From an uncultured Eggerthellaceae bacterium (GTDB taxonomy: Bacteria; Actinomycetota; Coriobacteriia; Coriobacteriales; Eggerthellaceae): a stretch of 64,000 nt of DNA. Shown piece by piece: positions 20,770-29,985 of this stretch (within the stretch, counting starts at the first letter, position 1; each line of letters starts with the position of its first letter). The DNA lies in contig CAJUQH010000005.1 of assembly GCA_910588095.1 (NCBI GenBank), positions 1 through 64,000 on the forward strand, given 5' to 3'. The position numbers and the translations under genes were made by a program. Below the pieces are notes generated by a model. That model was not told the origin of the DNA. It did not search any database and saw nothing but the letters and a program-made list of their open reading frames with translations.

Positions 20770-22014
20770 CTACTCCTGCCCCGCTTCTTCCTGGCCCTCC
20801 TGGTGGATGCCGCAGAAGCGGCTGCCCGGGCGCGCATGGTTGCGGCAGCGGGTGCCGTCCTCCGACACGTAGGCGCAGAACTCGTCGTCGGCGCCTTCCT
20901 CCTCGTCTATCAGCACGTTGTCGCTCACCAGCGGCTCGCCGGCGAAGCTCGTCGACTTGATGTCGATGTGCCAGCCGGTCAGGCGCGCGGCCAGGCGGGC
21001 GTTCTGGCCCTCCTTGCCGATGGCCAGCGACAGCTGGTCGTCAGGCACCACCACGGTGGCGTAGTGGTTGTCCTCGTCGATGGTCACGTGGCTCACCTTG
21101 GCCGGCGACAGCGCGTTGGCCACGTAGGCGGCCGGGTCATCGCTCCACTGGATGACGTCCACGCGCTCGTTGCGCAGCTCCTCGACCACCATGCGCACGC
21201 GGCTGCCCTTGGGGCCCACGCAGGCGCCCACCGGGTCGAGGTTGCTCTCGCGCGACACCACGGCCACCTTCGAGCGGGCGCCGGGCTCGCGGGCGATGGA
21301 CTTGATCTCCACCATGCCGTCGTAGATCTCGGGCACCTCGATCTCGAACAGGCGCCGGATGAGGTCGGGGTGGGTGCGCGACACCACGATGGGCGGGCGC
21401 GCAGCCTCGCCGCGGGCGCGGGTCTCCTCGTCGGAGGGGTCGCGCACGTCGATGATGAGCACCTTCAGGCGCTGGTTGTGGCGGTAGTGCTCGTTGGACG
21501 GGCGCTCGTTGCGCTCGCCTGGGAAGCGCTTGGTGTCGTAGTGCGGCAGCTCGGCCTCGACGCCGTCGCGTATCTTGATGATGGTGAAGTCGGGCGTTCC
21601 CTGCAGCACCGTGCCGGTGACCAGGTCGCCCACGCGGTCGGAGAACTCCTCGTAGATGGACTTGCGGCCCGCCTCGCGCACGATGGCGTTGATGACGCTC
21701 TTCGCGTTCTGCGCGGCGATGCGGCTCACGTCGTCGGGGGTGACGTCGCGCTCCTCGAACTCGTCGTATACGAGCTCCACCTCGCCGGTCTCCTCGTCCA
21801 CTTCCTCGCGCGGCTCGCCCACGGGCACCAGCTCGTAGACGTAGATCTTGCCGGTGTTGCGGTCGATGGTCACGCGGGCGTCCCACTCCAGGTCGAGGAT
21901 ATGCTGGTAGCTCTTGGCCAGCGAGTCCTCCAAGCGCTCGATGAGGTAGAACTCGTCGATCTTGCGCTCGTGGGCCAGGGCCTGCAATGCCGCGATAAGT
22001 TCAGAAGTTGCCAT
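20770..22014 (-). CDS. nusA: Transcription termination/antitermination factor NusA with Cys/His-rich tail
   Basis: Binds RNA polymerase and nascent RNA and strengthens pausing and intrinsic termination. In 414 residues: N-terminal polymerase-binding domain (1-~135), S1 domain (GDLVTGTVLQ at ~137), two KH domains (GACVGPKGSRVR; LAIGKEGQNARLAARL). A short tail carries C380-X9-C390-X2-H393 and C401-X2-H404 (sequence FCAYVSEDGTRCRNHA, then RFCGIH), which looks like a small zinc finger of the DUF5763 type. The Gram-negative AR repeats are absent. The tail is not part of standard NusA. Confidence 0.96.
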   Translation of the reverse strand: MATSELIAALQALAHERKIDEFYLIERLEDSLAKSYQHILDLEWDARVTIDRNTGKIYVYELVPVGEPREEVDEETGEVELVYDEFEERDVTPDDVSRIAAQNAKSVINAIVREAGRKSIYEEFSDRVGDLVTGTVLQGTPDFTIIKIRDGVEAELPHYDTKRFPGERNERPSNEHYRHNQRLKVLIIDVRDPSDEETRARGEAARPPIVVSRTHPDLIRRLFEIEVPEIYDGMVEIKSIAREPGARSKVAVVSRESNLDPVGACVGPKGSRVRMVVEELRNERVDVIQWSDDPAAYVANALSPAKVSHVTIDEDNHYATVVVPDDQLSLAIGKEGQNARLAARLTGWHIDIKSTSFAGEPLVSDNVLIDEEEGADDEFCAYVSEDGTRCRNHARPGSRFCGIHQEGQEEAGQE

Positions 22015-22035
22015 GATGCTCCGTCCGCTTCCTCT

Positions 22036-22509
22036 CTATTTCCTGCTGAAGTCCACAGTGCCCTTGAGATGGGCGCGTTTCACCTGATCGTAAGGCAGCT
22101 CGAAGGCCGCGCCGTCGCACTCCATGAGCACGAGGCCGTTCCTCACGCCAGCCAGCGCGCCCGTGAACGTGGCGCGCCCGTCCAAGGGCGACGCCAGCTT
22201 CACCACGGCCTGCTCGCCCGCGAAGCGCTCGAAGTGCTCCAGCGTGCGCAGCGGCCGGTCGATGCCCGGCGACGACACTTCCAGCATGTAGGCGCCCGGG
22301 AACGGGTCCAGCTGCTCGACGATGCCGTCTATCCAGCTTTGGGCCTGCGAGAGTTCGTCGAAGCTCACGCCCTCGGGCGTGTCTATGTACACGCGGATGG
22401 TCGGCGACTTCTTGGCGCCCACCACCTCCACGGTGACCACTTCGATGCCCTCCTGCTGCGCTTGGGGCTCGAGGGCCCGCAATATCGCCTGCTCTTTCGC
22501 TGAGAGCAC
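22036..22509 (-). CDS. rimP: Ribosome maturation factor RimP
   Basis: 30S assembly factor. With the GTG start at 22509 it has 157 residues, the family norm. AAGGAG lies 8 nt before this GTG. The reported longer frame adds 27 basic residues without a good ribosome-binding site. Motifs: VRVYIDTPEGVSFDEL and YMLEVSSPGIDRPLRTLEHFER. First gene of the nus operon. Confidence 0.95.
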   Translation of the reverse strand: MLSAKEQAILRALEPQAQQEGIEVVTVEVVGAKKSPTIRVYIDTPEGVSFDELSQAQSWIDGIVEQLDPFPGAYMLEVSSPGIDRPLRTLEHFERFAGEQAVVKLASPLDGRATFTGALAGVRNGLVLMECDGAAFELPYDQVKRAHLKGTVDFSRK

Positions 22510-22595
22510 AGCCCACGCTCCTTCCGCAACCGGGCGGCCCCTCCTGGCCGCGCTGCCTTGACCGCTGCCGTGCGCTCCGCCCTTCCCCACCCCTT

Positions 22596-22626
22596 AAAAA
22601 AAGAAAGCGGGCAGGTGCCCACTTTC
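22596..22626 (-). terminator. Intrinsic terminator in the rimP-nusA leader
   Basis: Read on the minus strand: GAAAGTGGG - CACCTG - CCCGCTTTC followed by T7. It lies between leuA and rimP and about 50 bp downstream of a promoter (22675-22704). It therefore ends leuA transcription and must also be passed by transcripts of the nus operon. Confidence 0.85.
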
Positions 22627-22674
22627 CCTCGGTGCAAAGAAAAGTTGTAAGACGAAACGCGCGTCAGCCTGGCT

Positions 22675-22704
22675 ATTATCGCACAGCTACCGGGCCGTAG
22701 TCAA
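22675..22704 (-). promoter_or_regulatory. Promoter of the rimP-nusA-infB operon
   Basis: On the minus strand TTGACT (22699-22704) and GATAAT (22675-22680) with an 18-bp spacer. The -35 lies inside the last codons of leuA. The predicted leader is about 155 nt and contains the terminator at 22596-22626. Confidence 0.7.
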
Positions 22705-24207
22705 CAGCCTATTGAGCGCGTTGAGGTACGCCTTGGCCGACGACACTATTATGTCGCCGTCGGCGCCGCGGCCGGTGAACACCTCGCCGCCGCCCGCCTT
22801 CACGCGCACCGTCACCTCGCCAAGCGCGTCGATGCCGCGGGTGACCGACTGCACCGCGAACTCCGAAAGGTCGCAGCGCACCTGCACCACCTTGTCGATG
22901 GCCTTGTACACTGCGTCCACCGGGCCAGTGCCCCACTCGCACACCGTGGACAGGTCGCCCTCGGGCCCGCGCAGGGTCACCGTGGCGGTGGGCTTCAGCG
23001 GGAACCCGCAGCTCACCTGCACGCCCTCGAGGCTGTACAGCGCCGTCTGCTCGCGGTCGCGCTCGTTGACCAGGCTCTCCAGGTCCTCGTCGTAGACCTC
23101 CTTCTTCTTGTCGGCCAGCTCGAGGAACGCCTCGTAGATGCGGTCGAGCTCTTCGCCTTCCAGCTCGTAGCCCAGCTCCTCGAGCCGATGGCGCAGCGCC
23201 GCATGGCCGCTGCGGGCCGTGAGCACAATCTGGCTCTCGCCCGCGCCCACGTCGGCCGGGTCGATGATCTCGTAGGTGTCGCGCTTCTTCAGCACGCCGT
23301 CTTGGTGGATGCCCGACGAATGGGCGAAGGCGTTGGCGCCCACGATGGCCTTGTTGGCCTGCACGTTCATGCCAGTGATGGAGCTCACCAGGCGGCTGGC
23401 CTTGGTGAACTCGCGAGTGTTGACGTCGGTGTGGGCGTCCAGCTCGGGGCCATGCATGGCAATGGCCATGACCACTTCCTCCATGGCCGTGTTGCCCGCA
23501 CGCTCGCCCAAGCCGTTGATGGTGCACTCGATCTGGCGCGCGCCGCATCTCACGCCCGCCATGGCCAGCGCCGTGGCCATGCCCAGGTCGTTATGGCAAT
23601 GCACCGCCACCGTCACGTCCTCGATGCCGCGCACGTTGTCCATGAGGTACGCGATGCGCGCGCCGAACTCCTCGGGCAGCGAGTAGCCGGTGGTGTCGGG
23701 TATGTTCACCACCGTGGCGCCAGCGTCGACCACGGCCTGGATGACGCGCACGAGGAAGTCGTAGTCGCTGCGGCCGGCGTCCTCAGCGTAGAACTGCACA
23801 TCGTCCACGAAGGTCTTGGCGAAGCTCACGGCATGAACGGCACGCTCGACGCAGGTGTCCTCGTCGATGCGCAGCTTGTCGCGCAGGTGGCTCGGGCTCA
23901 CGCCGATGCCCGTGTGGATGCGCGGGCGCTTGGCGTAGCGCAGCGCGTCGGCGGCCACCTCGATGTCCTTGTCGACCGCGCGCGTGAGGGCGCACACCAC
24001 CGCGTTGTCGCCGGCCAGCTCAGAGATGCGCCGCACGCTCTCGAAGTCGCCCGGGCTCGAGATGGGGAACCCTGCCTCGATGACGTCGACCCCCAGCCGC
24101 AACAGCTGCCGGGCGATGACCAGCTTCTCCTCGGTGTTCATCGAAGCGCCGGGCGACTGCTCGCCGTCGCGCAAGGTAGTGTCGAAGATGTCGATCTTGC
24201 GAGTCAT
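22687..24207 (-). CDS. leuA: 2-isopropylmalate synthase
   Basis: First committed step of leucine synthesis. It has 506 residues: a TIM barrel beginning FDTTLRDGEQSPGASM, metal-binding HCHNDLG, GLGERAGN, SSGIHQDG, and a C-terminal LeuA regulatory domain (~375-506) for leucine feedback. The start at 24207 (MTRKIDIFDTTLRDG) has AAGGGGAG upstream; the frame's earlier ATGs would add unrelated sequence. It is not linked to leuBCD here; the ilv operon lies 10 kb away. Confidence 0.97.
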   Translation of the reverse strand: MTRKIDIFDTTLRDGEQSPGASMNTEEKLVIARQLLRLGVDVIEAGFPISSPGDFESVRRISELAGDNAVVCALTRAVDKDIEVAADALRYAKRPRIHTGIGVSPSHLRDKLRIDEDTCVERAVHAVSFAKTFVDDVQFYAEDAGRSDYDFLVRVIQAVVDAGATVVNIPDTTGYSLPEEFGARIAYLMDNVRGIEDVTVAVHCHNDLGMATALAMAGVRCGARQIECTINGLGERAGNTAMEEVVMAIAMHGPELDAHTDVNTREFTKASRLVSSITGMNVQANKAIVGANAFAHSSGIHQDGVLKKRDTYEIIDPADVGAGESQIVLTARSGHAALRHRLEELGYELEGEELDRIYEAFLELADKKKEVYDEDLESLVNERDREQTALYSLEGVQVSCGFPLKPTATVTLRGPEGDLSTVCEWGTGPVDAVYKAIDKVVQVRCDLSEFAVQSVTRGIDALGEVTVRVKAGGGEVFTGRGADGDIIVSSAKAYLNALNRLLTTAR

Positions 24208-24249
24208 GGATGGCTCCCCTTCTCTTGGCTCATGGCATCTGGTTTGCAT

Positions 24250-24279
24250 GATATACCAACCAGCGCGCCGCGCCGACAA
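24250..24279 (-). promoter_or_regulatory. Possible leuA promoter
   Basis: Minus strand TTGTCG (24274-24279), 18-bp spacer, TATATC (24250-24255), about 43 bp before the leuA start. Confidence 0.4.
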
Positions 24280-24394
24280 GAAGAAGGTTCCGCCCCGAAG
24301 GAAAGGACGGCCGAAAGCGCTAGCCGCCAGCCGCTCCAACCCCAACAGGCGCTGCCCGCCTCCAAGCACGGGCAACCGCTGGGCCTATTTAACC

Positions 24395-27300
24395 CTAAAG
24401 ACAGAAGCAAGGTACCACGCCAATAGTGGGGTACGTAACGATACATTGCGAGTACTCTTGGCCTGATGCCGTTACACAATTGAAGTCCGTGGTATCAGAC
24501 CTGTAGGAAGAACGTGTCCACCAGAGATAAGGCGAGCCATTATATGTCTTCTGCTTGCTTACAGCACCCCCAGCCGCGTAAGCCTGGTAGCCGAAAGGCT
24601 CGTATCCTGGCACATCCCTGGATGACTCAGATTCGTTTCTTGTCGCATAGTACCCACCACATATTTCATAAAGCGAGGGAAGCCAAATCGTTTCTTCATA
24701 CGAAACCTGGAGATACCCTTTTGTAGTTCCTCCCGGAAGTTGTTGGAACTTAGTAACTGGAGCAATGGATTGCTGTAGTTCCGGCGCAAGACTCGCGAAG
24801 AACGTTGTTCGTAGCTCATTTCGCAGAAGCGAGTTCTGCCATCCGCCACGCGTATCCATGGCCGAATGCATCTTGCTCAAAAAAGAACCCTGACCAGCCG
24901 CTATGCTTTTGGTGTTATCCAAGGAGTAAATATCTTTCATCTGAAAAGTGAAGCCTGCTTTTCCACCAGCAGTCTTGTTATCCTGGCAAATGCCAAGCAG
25001 CTGCAAGTCCAGATATACGCCGTCTACCTTCACATGAAAGATTTCACCATTATCCAAGAACATTTTGTAGAGCGAATAATATGGTGATCCTTCAAGGTCA
25101 GATGGATTGCTTGAAAGGTCTTCCGCTGCCGCCTTTATGTCCTTTAACCCGTATACCCCAGTAACACCCCATGTAGGATGGGTATTCTCAACCCAAAGCG
25201 GGTCAGACTTGGAGCCTGTAGGGATGAGGCCGCTCGCTGCGAAGCAGTAGCTGATGTTCGCGATGGAAGCGGAGGTGCCTTCGCTGAGGGTTGAGAGCTT
25301 GTCGTAGTCGAGCTCGGTGCTCGTCTCTTGGAGGTTCAAGCGGTAGCCGAGCGAGAGGGTGTCTCCTGCTGGGATGGTGAACTTGTCTGCGGCAAAGGAC
25401 TTCTCGAGCAGGGTGTCGTCAAGGGAGAAGTCGACTGCGCCTGCCGGTTTGGAGGCTGAGGTCGCATCCGGGTCCTTGAGGTCGTCTTCTGCGAGCTCGC
25501 CAGCTGCCGGGTACAGGCTGAATAGCTTGTCGGCTGTGCCCGATACGGCGCTGCCGTCCTTCCTCTTCAAGATGTCGGAGGCACCGAGGGATGTCGAGCC
25601 GTCGCCCTTGACCTGCCTTGACTCAAGGCCCACGATGCGAAGGTCAACCTCGGACTGGCTTTGCACCTTGCTCTGGCCGAAGGCGCTCGAGGCCAAGCCC
25701 TCCCGGCTCTCGCTTCCTTGGGTGACCACGTCGGCGTAGAACGTGACGGAGCTCGGCACGTCCACGCTGATGACGGAGGTCCAGCGGGCGGTGAGCTCTA
25801 CCCTGCCATCATCCCCTGCGTAGTCCGGTAGCTTTGATGCATCCACGTACCACTTGCCATCGTCTCCTTGATAGACGAGGTCTTGGTCGAGAGCTTCCGT
25901 ACCCTCGGCATTAGGGATGGTCCAGCCTTGGAAGACATAGCCCGGGCGCTTGGGATTGGCAATCTCGACCTTGCCCTCGTCATCCACCTCATCCGGCGCA
26001 GAGATCGAGGGCTTCTCCTCACCTGGATAGTCCTCATCTCCTGGCTCTTCTGAGGTCTTGAAGTCGAGCACGTAAGGCTCCCATTGAGCATAGAGGGTCA
26101 CAGTCTCGCCCGAGGCGGTGGTCAGCTTCGTCGCAGAGCTCAGGTAGCGCGTGCCGGAGCCATCCTCTTCGGTGTCCCATCCCTTGAACGCATAGCCTGG
26201 CCGCTTAGGGGATGGCAGCTCGGTCTCGGCGTCATAGACGGTGGAGATGCTGGCCGGGCACCCGGTCACCTTGTCGCCGTTGGGGTCCAAGGCTATGGTA
26301 TAGGGGTTCGGAGCGAAGATGGCATACATAATGCGTTGACCTGTAGCGTGCGAGAAGGTCTTATTTGATGTTATGGATGCCGTGCGGCTATCCGTCTCGC
26401 TGAACCCAGCAAAGCTGTAACCGGCCGCTGGCACCGTATAGCCAGCGATATTGTACATAGTTGAAGTGACGGCAATAGTGCCACGCAAGCCTTCGGAGCC
26501 GCTCGTAAAACCCAGCGTCATGGTCCAGTTAATGGAGCTCGAGCCCCATTCCCCTACTCTTGAGCATAGGGTATCAACAGGAAGATACGGACTATTAGAT
26601 CTTGTTATGTAGAAGGACCCTTCGCCAAAAGAAGCAGCCGTGACATAGGAGGCATTGGAGGAGGTGCCAGAAACAAAAGAATAGCCTGCCGAAGCCCACT
26701 GAAGAGCATCCACCGTCGCACATTCGAAGCCGCCCTCAGCCGCCACATCACCATCCATATTGATTTCCACAACAATAGATTTGGGATCAACATTCGGCAA
26801 AGCATCGTCTATCGTAGACAGCGCAACAACAGCAGAAAGCTGTTCGTCATCCGCAACTTCTCCCTCGTCCACAACAGAAGTGACTGCTAAGGGAGCCATG
26901 ATAGCCACAGGTTCCCGCTCGAAGAGATACGGGCTGATGGAGGCGACGGACGCCGGGGCTGTGATGGTGGCCAAGCTCACGCATGCCTCCATGGCGCCGG
27001 CGGCTATCGTGGTGCAGCCGTCGCGGATGGTGATGTCAGTGGCGCCAGCGGGAACGCGCAGGAGCGTAGACAGCGAAGCGTCATACAGCAGACCATTCTC
27101 CGAGGCGAATGCTGCGCCGTCCTCCACGGAGATGGCATCCACCAGCGAGCAATGCGAGAACTTGCCAGGGTCTGCCACCTCCGCTTCCCTAGGAAGGAGG
27201 ACGGCGCCCACCCTGCCCTCGGGAATGAGCAGGAGGCGGGTCTTGTCGGCGCTGTAGAGCGCGCCATCGAAAGATGAGTAGGTCGGGTTGCCTTCGGCGA

Positions 27301-27928
27301 CAGAGACGTTGGCCACGTCGCTCGAGCGGAACGCGCGATCGTCGACGTCGGGCACGCTCGCAGGCAGCTCGACGTCAGTCACGCCCGAGAGGTAGAAGGC
27401 GTAGGGGGCAATGGATGTGAGGGTGTAGGTGGTGCCTTCGTAGGTGACGGTTTCGGGGAGGGTGAGGTTGGCAACGCCAGCTTCGCTGCCTTCGCTCAGA
27501 ATGACGGAAGGAACAACGCCGACGAGCTCGACATGGGATTCGTCCATGACGGCGTAGGTGAGGCCGTCGACCGTGAAGGAGCCGATGACAGGTTCGCTGT
27601 CAAGAACGACATCGGAGTTGATGAAGTTGGAAGGCGCACCGACAAGCCCAGAAGCCAAAGTCAGTGGTCTTTTATTGGACCCTTCGGCTTCGCCGCCTTC
27701 GGCGTCTCCGCTCAGGGTGACGTCAGAGCTAGAAGCTTCGGTCGAGGGGTCCGATGGGGGTTGAGGCGAAGTTGGCGCCTCTGAGCGATAAGCCCCCTCG
27801 GACCCCTCGGCCCCAGGGTGCCCATCTTCTGCAAGCGCAGAAGCAGGTACCAAGGCAAGCGAAAGCAGTGCTGCGACAAGGCAGGCAGTGATCTTGCGTG
27901 CAAGCGCGAATGAGGCGGACGTTCCCAT
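24395..27928 (-). CDS. Large secreted surface protein: LRR_5 region, InlB B-repeats, DUF6273-type C-terminus
   Basis: 1177 residues. A signal peptide spans 1-33 (cleavage after ASALA). Residues ~120-325 hold BspA-type leucine-rich repeats (ITIAAGAMEACVSL-like units). InlB/Listeria-Bacteroides B-repeats lie at ~542-616 (ends LYAQWEP; has KRPGYAFKGW) and ~636-716 (KRPGYVFQGW). A beta-rich linker runs to ~900 and a DUF6273-type module covers ~915-1177, ending GVVPCFCL. No LPXTG or C-terminal membrane helix, so attachment is unclear. LRR and B-repeat modules usually bind host or partner ligands. GGGAGGAG precedes the ATG. The 3' end (24395 to about 25100) is clearly A+T-richer than the rest of the window. 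It is paralogous to the gene at the left edge. Confidence 0.88.
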   Translation of the reverse strand: MGTSASFALARKITACLVAALLSLALVPASALAEDGHPGAEGSEGAYRSEAPTSPQPPSDPSTEASSSDVTLSGDAEGGEAEGSNKRPLTLASGLVGAPSNFINSDVVLDSEPVIGSFTVDGLTYAVMDESHVELVGVVPSVILSEGSEAGVANLTLPETVTYEGTTYTLTSIAPYAFYLSGVTDVELPASVPDVDDRAFRSSDVANVSVAEGNPTYSSFDGALYSADKTRLLLIPEGRVGAVLLPREAEVADPGKFSHCSLVDAISVEDGAAFASENGLLYDASLSTLLRVPAGATDITIRDGCTTIAAGAMEACVSLATITAPASVASISPYLFEREPVAIMAPLAVTSVVDEGEVADDEQLSAVVALSTIDDALPNVDPKSIVVEINMDGDVAAEGGFECATVDALQWASAGYSFVSGTSSNASYVTAASFGEGSFYITRSNSPYLPVDTLCSRVGEWGSSSINWTMTLGFTSGSEGLRGTIAVTSTMYNIAGYTVPAAGYSFAGFSETDSRTASITSNKTFSHATGQRIMYAIFAPNPYTIALDPNGDKVTGCPASISTVYDAETELPSPKRPGYAFKGWDTEEDGSGTRYLSSATKLTTASGETVTLYAQWEPYVLDFKTSEEPGDEDYPGEEKPSISAPDEVDDEGKVEIANPKRPGYVFQGWTIPNAEGTEALDQDLVYQGDDGKWYVDASKLPDYAGDDGRVELTARWTSVISVDVPSSVTFYADVVTQGSESREGLASSAFGQSKVQSQSEVDLRIVGLESRQVKGDGSTSLGASDILKRKDGSAVSGTADKLFSLYPAAGELAEDDLKDPDATSASKPAGAVDFSLDDTLLEKSFAADKFTIPAGDTLSLGYRLNLQETSTELDYDKLSTLSEGTSASIANISYCFAASGLIPTGSKSDPLWVENTHPTWGVTGVYGLKDIKAAAEDLSSNPSDLEGSPYYSLYKMFLDNGEIFHVKVDGVYLDLQLLGICQDNKTAGGKAGFTFQMKDIYSLDNTKSIAAGQGSFLSKMHSAMDTRGGWQNSLLRNELRTTFFASLAPELQQSIAPVTKFQQLPGGTTKGYLQVSYEETIWLPSLYEICGGYYATRNESESSRDVPGYEPFGYQAYAAGGAVSKQKTYNGSPYLWWTRSSYRSDTTDFNCVTASGQEYSQCIVTYPTIGVVPCFCL

Positions 27929-28326
27929 GCGGCCGGCTCCTCCCGAGTATGTATGTTCCCGTCATACTGCGGAGGAGGCCGCGAACTCGCTGTTGCCCCT
28001 TCAAGGTGTTCTCATCCCTGAAGATGTTCTCGAAAAAACGAGGAGGGCATCCACCACAGTTCGCCAAAACGCAAGATTGCAAAGAATTCAAGAATTGCTT
28101 CAAGAACACGAATCTTGAAAGGCAGATGCCCTCTTTGTCTCGTGTTCATGAGAGCGAGGCTCTAAAAGAGAGGGTATTCGATTCTTTGCAATTCCCTCTT
28201 GCGAGGAAACGCGTTTTGGCACCTGTGAGTGTAGCAAGCACCCGAGAAACGCGCAAGAGATGGGATGGCCGCGCCCATGGAGAAGCCATGAACGGCCAGG
28301 TAGAGCAGCTGTTATAGGACGCGCCC
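27929..28326. other. 398-bp gap with overlapping inverted repeats
   Basis: No gene is supported; a 139-codon open frame here has no family resemblance and no good ribosome-binding site. The gap is A+T-richer than its surroundings and holds the nested palindromic element described separately (28038-28227). Confidence 0.6.
28038..28227. repeat. Nested and mutually exclusive inverted repeats
   Basis: Outer arms: CACAG-ttc-GCCAAAACGC (28055-28072) against GCGTTTTGGC-ac-CTGTG (28211-28227). Middle arms: ATTGCAAAGAAT (28076-28087) against its exact complement (28181-28192). Inner arms: GAACACGA (28104-28111) against TCGTGTTC (28140-28147). A small hairpin AGAGC-gag-GCTCT lies at 28151-28163. A competing pair acgag-gagggcatc (28038-28051) against gatgccctc...tcgt (28125-28143) cannot form together with the outer arms. 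Confidence 0.7.
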
Positions 28327-29904
28327 TTACAGCACGATGCGCCAGAGGCTCTTCAGGTCGATGGCGTCGCGCAGCTCGTCGAGCACCGCATCGGGCACTT
28401 CCCCCTCGACGTTGATGTACACCATGGCACGGCCATCGGCAGGCTTCGTGCCTATCTGCATCGTGGTGATGTTCACGCCCGCAGCGCCCAGGATGGTGCC
28501 GATGGTGCCGATGCGGCCAGGCGCGTCGTCGTACTCCATGACGAGCGAATGCGAGGCCGGCACGATGTCTATCTTGTAGTCGAGCAGCGACACGATGCGC
28601 GCCGTCTGGTCGAGGCCGAACAGCGTGGAGGCCACCTCCACCCCATCGGCGGTCACGCGCACGGCCGAGGCGTACTCTTGCGCGTCACTCTCGGCGGCCG
28701 TCTCGACGTGGATGCCGTAGCGCGACGCGATAGACACGGTGTCGGGCGTGGTCACGTCGGCGGCCTTTCGGTCGGTCAGCATGCCGTCCAGCACGCCTGA
28801 GACCAGCAGCGCCGGGTCGGACGAAGCCAGGCCGCCGGCCAGCTCGACCCGCAACAGCTTGGGCGTGCCACCGAGCACCTGCAGCAGCAGGCGGCCCATC
28901 ATGCGGCAAGCCGGCACGTAGGGCGCGATGGCGTCCAGCATCTCGGGCGGCAGGGGCGACTTGTTGATGGCCGTGGGCACCATGGAGCCTTCGAGCCCCG
29001 CCCATACGGCCTCGGCTATCTGGCGGCCGGCGCGGGCCTGGGCCTCGCGAGTGACCGCAGCGATATGCGGCGTGAGCAGCGCGGAACCCATGCCGTGCAG
29101 GGGGCTCTCATGGCACGGCTCGTCCTCATAGACGTCCAGCGCGCAGCCGGCCACCTTCCCCGCCGCCACGAAGTCGGCCAGCGACTCCACGTCGTAGATG
29201 CCGCCGCGGGCGGTGTTCACCACCACGACGCCCTCCTTCATGGCCGCGAACTGCTCGGGGCCGAACATGTGGGTGGTCTCGGCGGTCTTGGGCAGGTGCA
29301 CGGTGATGAAGTCGGCCAGGGGCAGCACCTCGCCCACCGTGTCGTAGAGGCGCACGCCCAGGTGCTCGGCGCGCTCGAGGCTGCAATAGGGGTCGTAGGC
29401 CACCAGCTTCATGCCGAAGGCGCGGGCGCGCTGGGCCACCAGCTCGCCGATGCGCCCCAAGCCGAAGATGGCCAGGGTCTTGCCCAGCAGCTCGGAGCCC
29501 ACGAAGCTGGCGCGGTCCCACTCGCCGCCGTGCATGGAGGCGTTCGCCTGAGGGATGCGCCGCGCGGCGGCCAGCAGCAGCGCCATGGTGTGCTCGGCCG
29601 CCGACACGATGTTGGACGTGGGGGCATTGCACACGATGATGCCCTTGGCCGTGGCGGCGTCGACGTTGATGTTGTCGACGGTCACGCCGGCGCGCCCGAT
29701 TATCTTCAGGTTGGCGGCCGCGTCGATGACCTCGGGGGTCATGCGCGTGGCCGACCTCACTATGATGGCATCGTAGGGCGGTATGGCCTCGATGAGCTGC
29801 TCGGGCGTCAGGTCGAGCCGCACGTCCACCTCGAGCCCGCGCCGCTCCAGGGCCTCCAGCCCCTCGTCGGCGATGCGCTCGGTAACCAGCACCCTCTTAG
29901 CCAT
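28327..29904 (-). CDS. serA: D-3-phosphoglycerate dehydrogenase
   Basis: Oxidises 3-phosphoglycerate, the entry to serine synthesis. It has 525 residues: substrate- and NAD-binding domains with GKTLAIFGLGRIGELVA (nucleotide loop), VNTARGGIYD, LDVYEDEP and the catalytic TPHIAA; then an intervening domain (~315-445) and a C-terminal ACT domain (HSLVMEYDDAPGRIGTIG) for serine feedback. This is the long actinobacterial-type enzyme. It lies 81 bp downstream of serC on the same strand. Confidence 0.96.
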   Translation of the reverse strand: MAKRVLVTERIADEGLEALERRGLEVDVRLDLTPEQLIEAIPPYDAIIVRSATRMTPEVIDAAANLKIIGRAGVTVDNINVDAATAKGIIVCNAPTSNIVSAAEHTMALLLAAARRIPQANASMHGGEWDRASFVGSELLGKTLAIFGLGRIGELVAQRARAFGMKLVAYDPYCSLERAEHLGVRLYDTVGEVLPLADFITVHLPKTAETTHMFGPEQFAAMKEGVVVVNTARGGIYDVESLADFVAAGKVAGCALDVYEDEPCHESPLHGMGSALLTPHIAAVTREAQARAGRQIAEAVWAGLEGSMVPTAINKSPLPPEMLDAIAPYVPACRMMGRLLLQVLGGTPKLLRVELAGGLASSDPALLVSGVLDGMLTDRKAADVTTPDTVSIASRYGIHVETAAESDAQEYASAVRVTADGVEVASTLFGLDQTARIVSLLDYKIDIVPASHSLVMEYDDAPGRIGTIGTILGAAGVNITTMQIGTKPADGRAMVYINVEGEVPDAVLDELRDAIDLKSLWRIVL

Positions 29905-29985
29905 AGCAGCCTCCTTGTCACGGCCTCGCGGCCTGCAACAGCAGGGCGGCGCCGCGGCCGCCCTTCCCTTCTGCGTGCCCAGCGC

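Noticed and set aside
28055..28227. Insertion sequence
   Set aside because: Inverted arms are present but there is no transposase and no clear target-site duplication; kept only as a palindromic element.
27898..28317. 139-codon plus-strand open frame upstream of the surface gene
   Set aside because: No ribosome-binding site, no domain-like sequence, and it reads across the inverted repeats.
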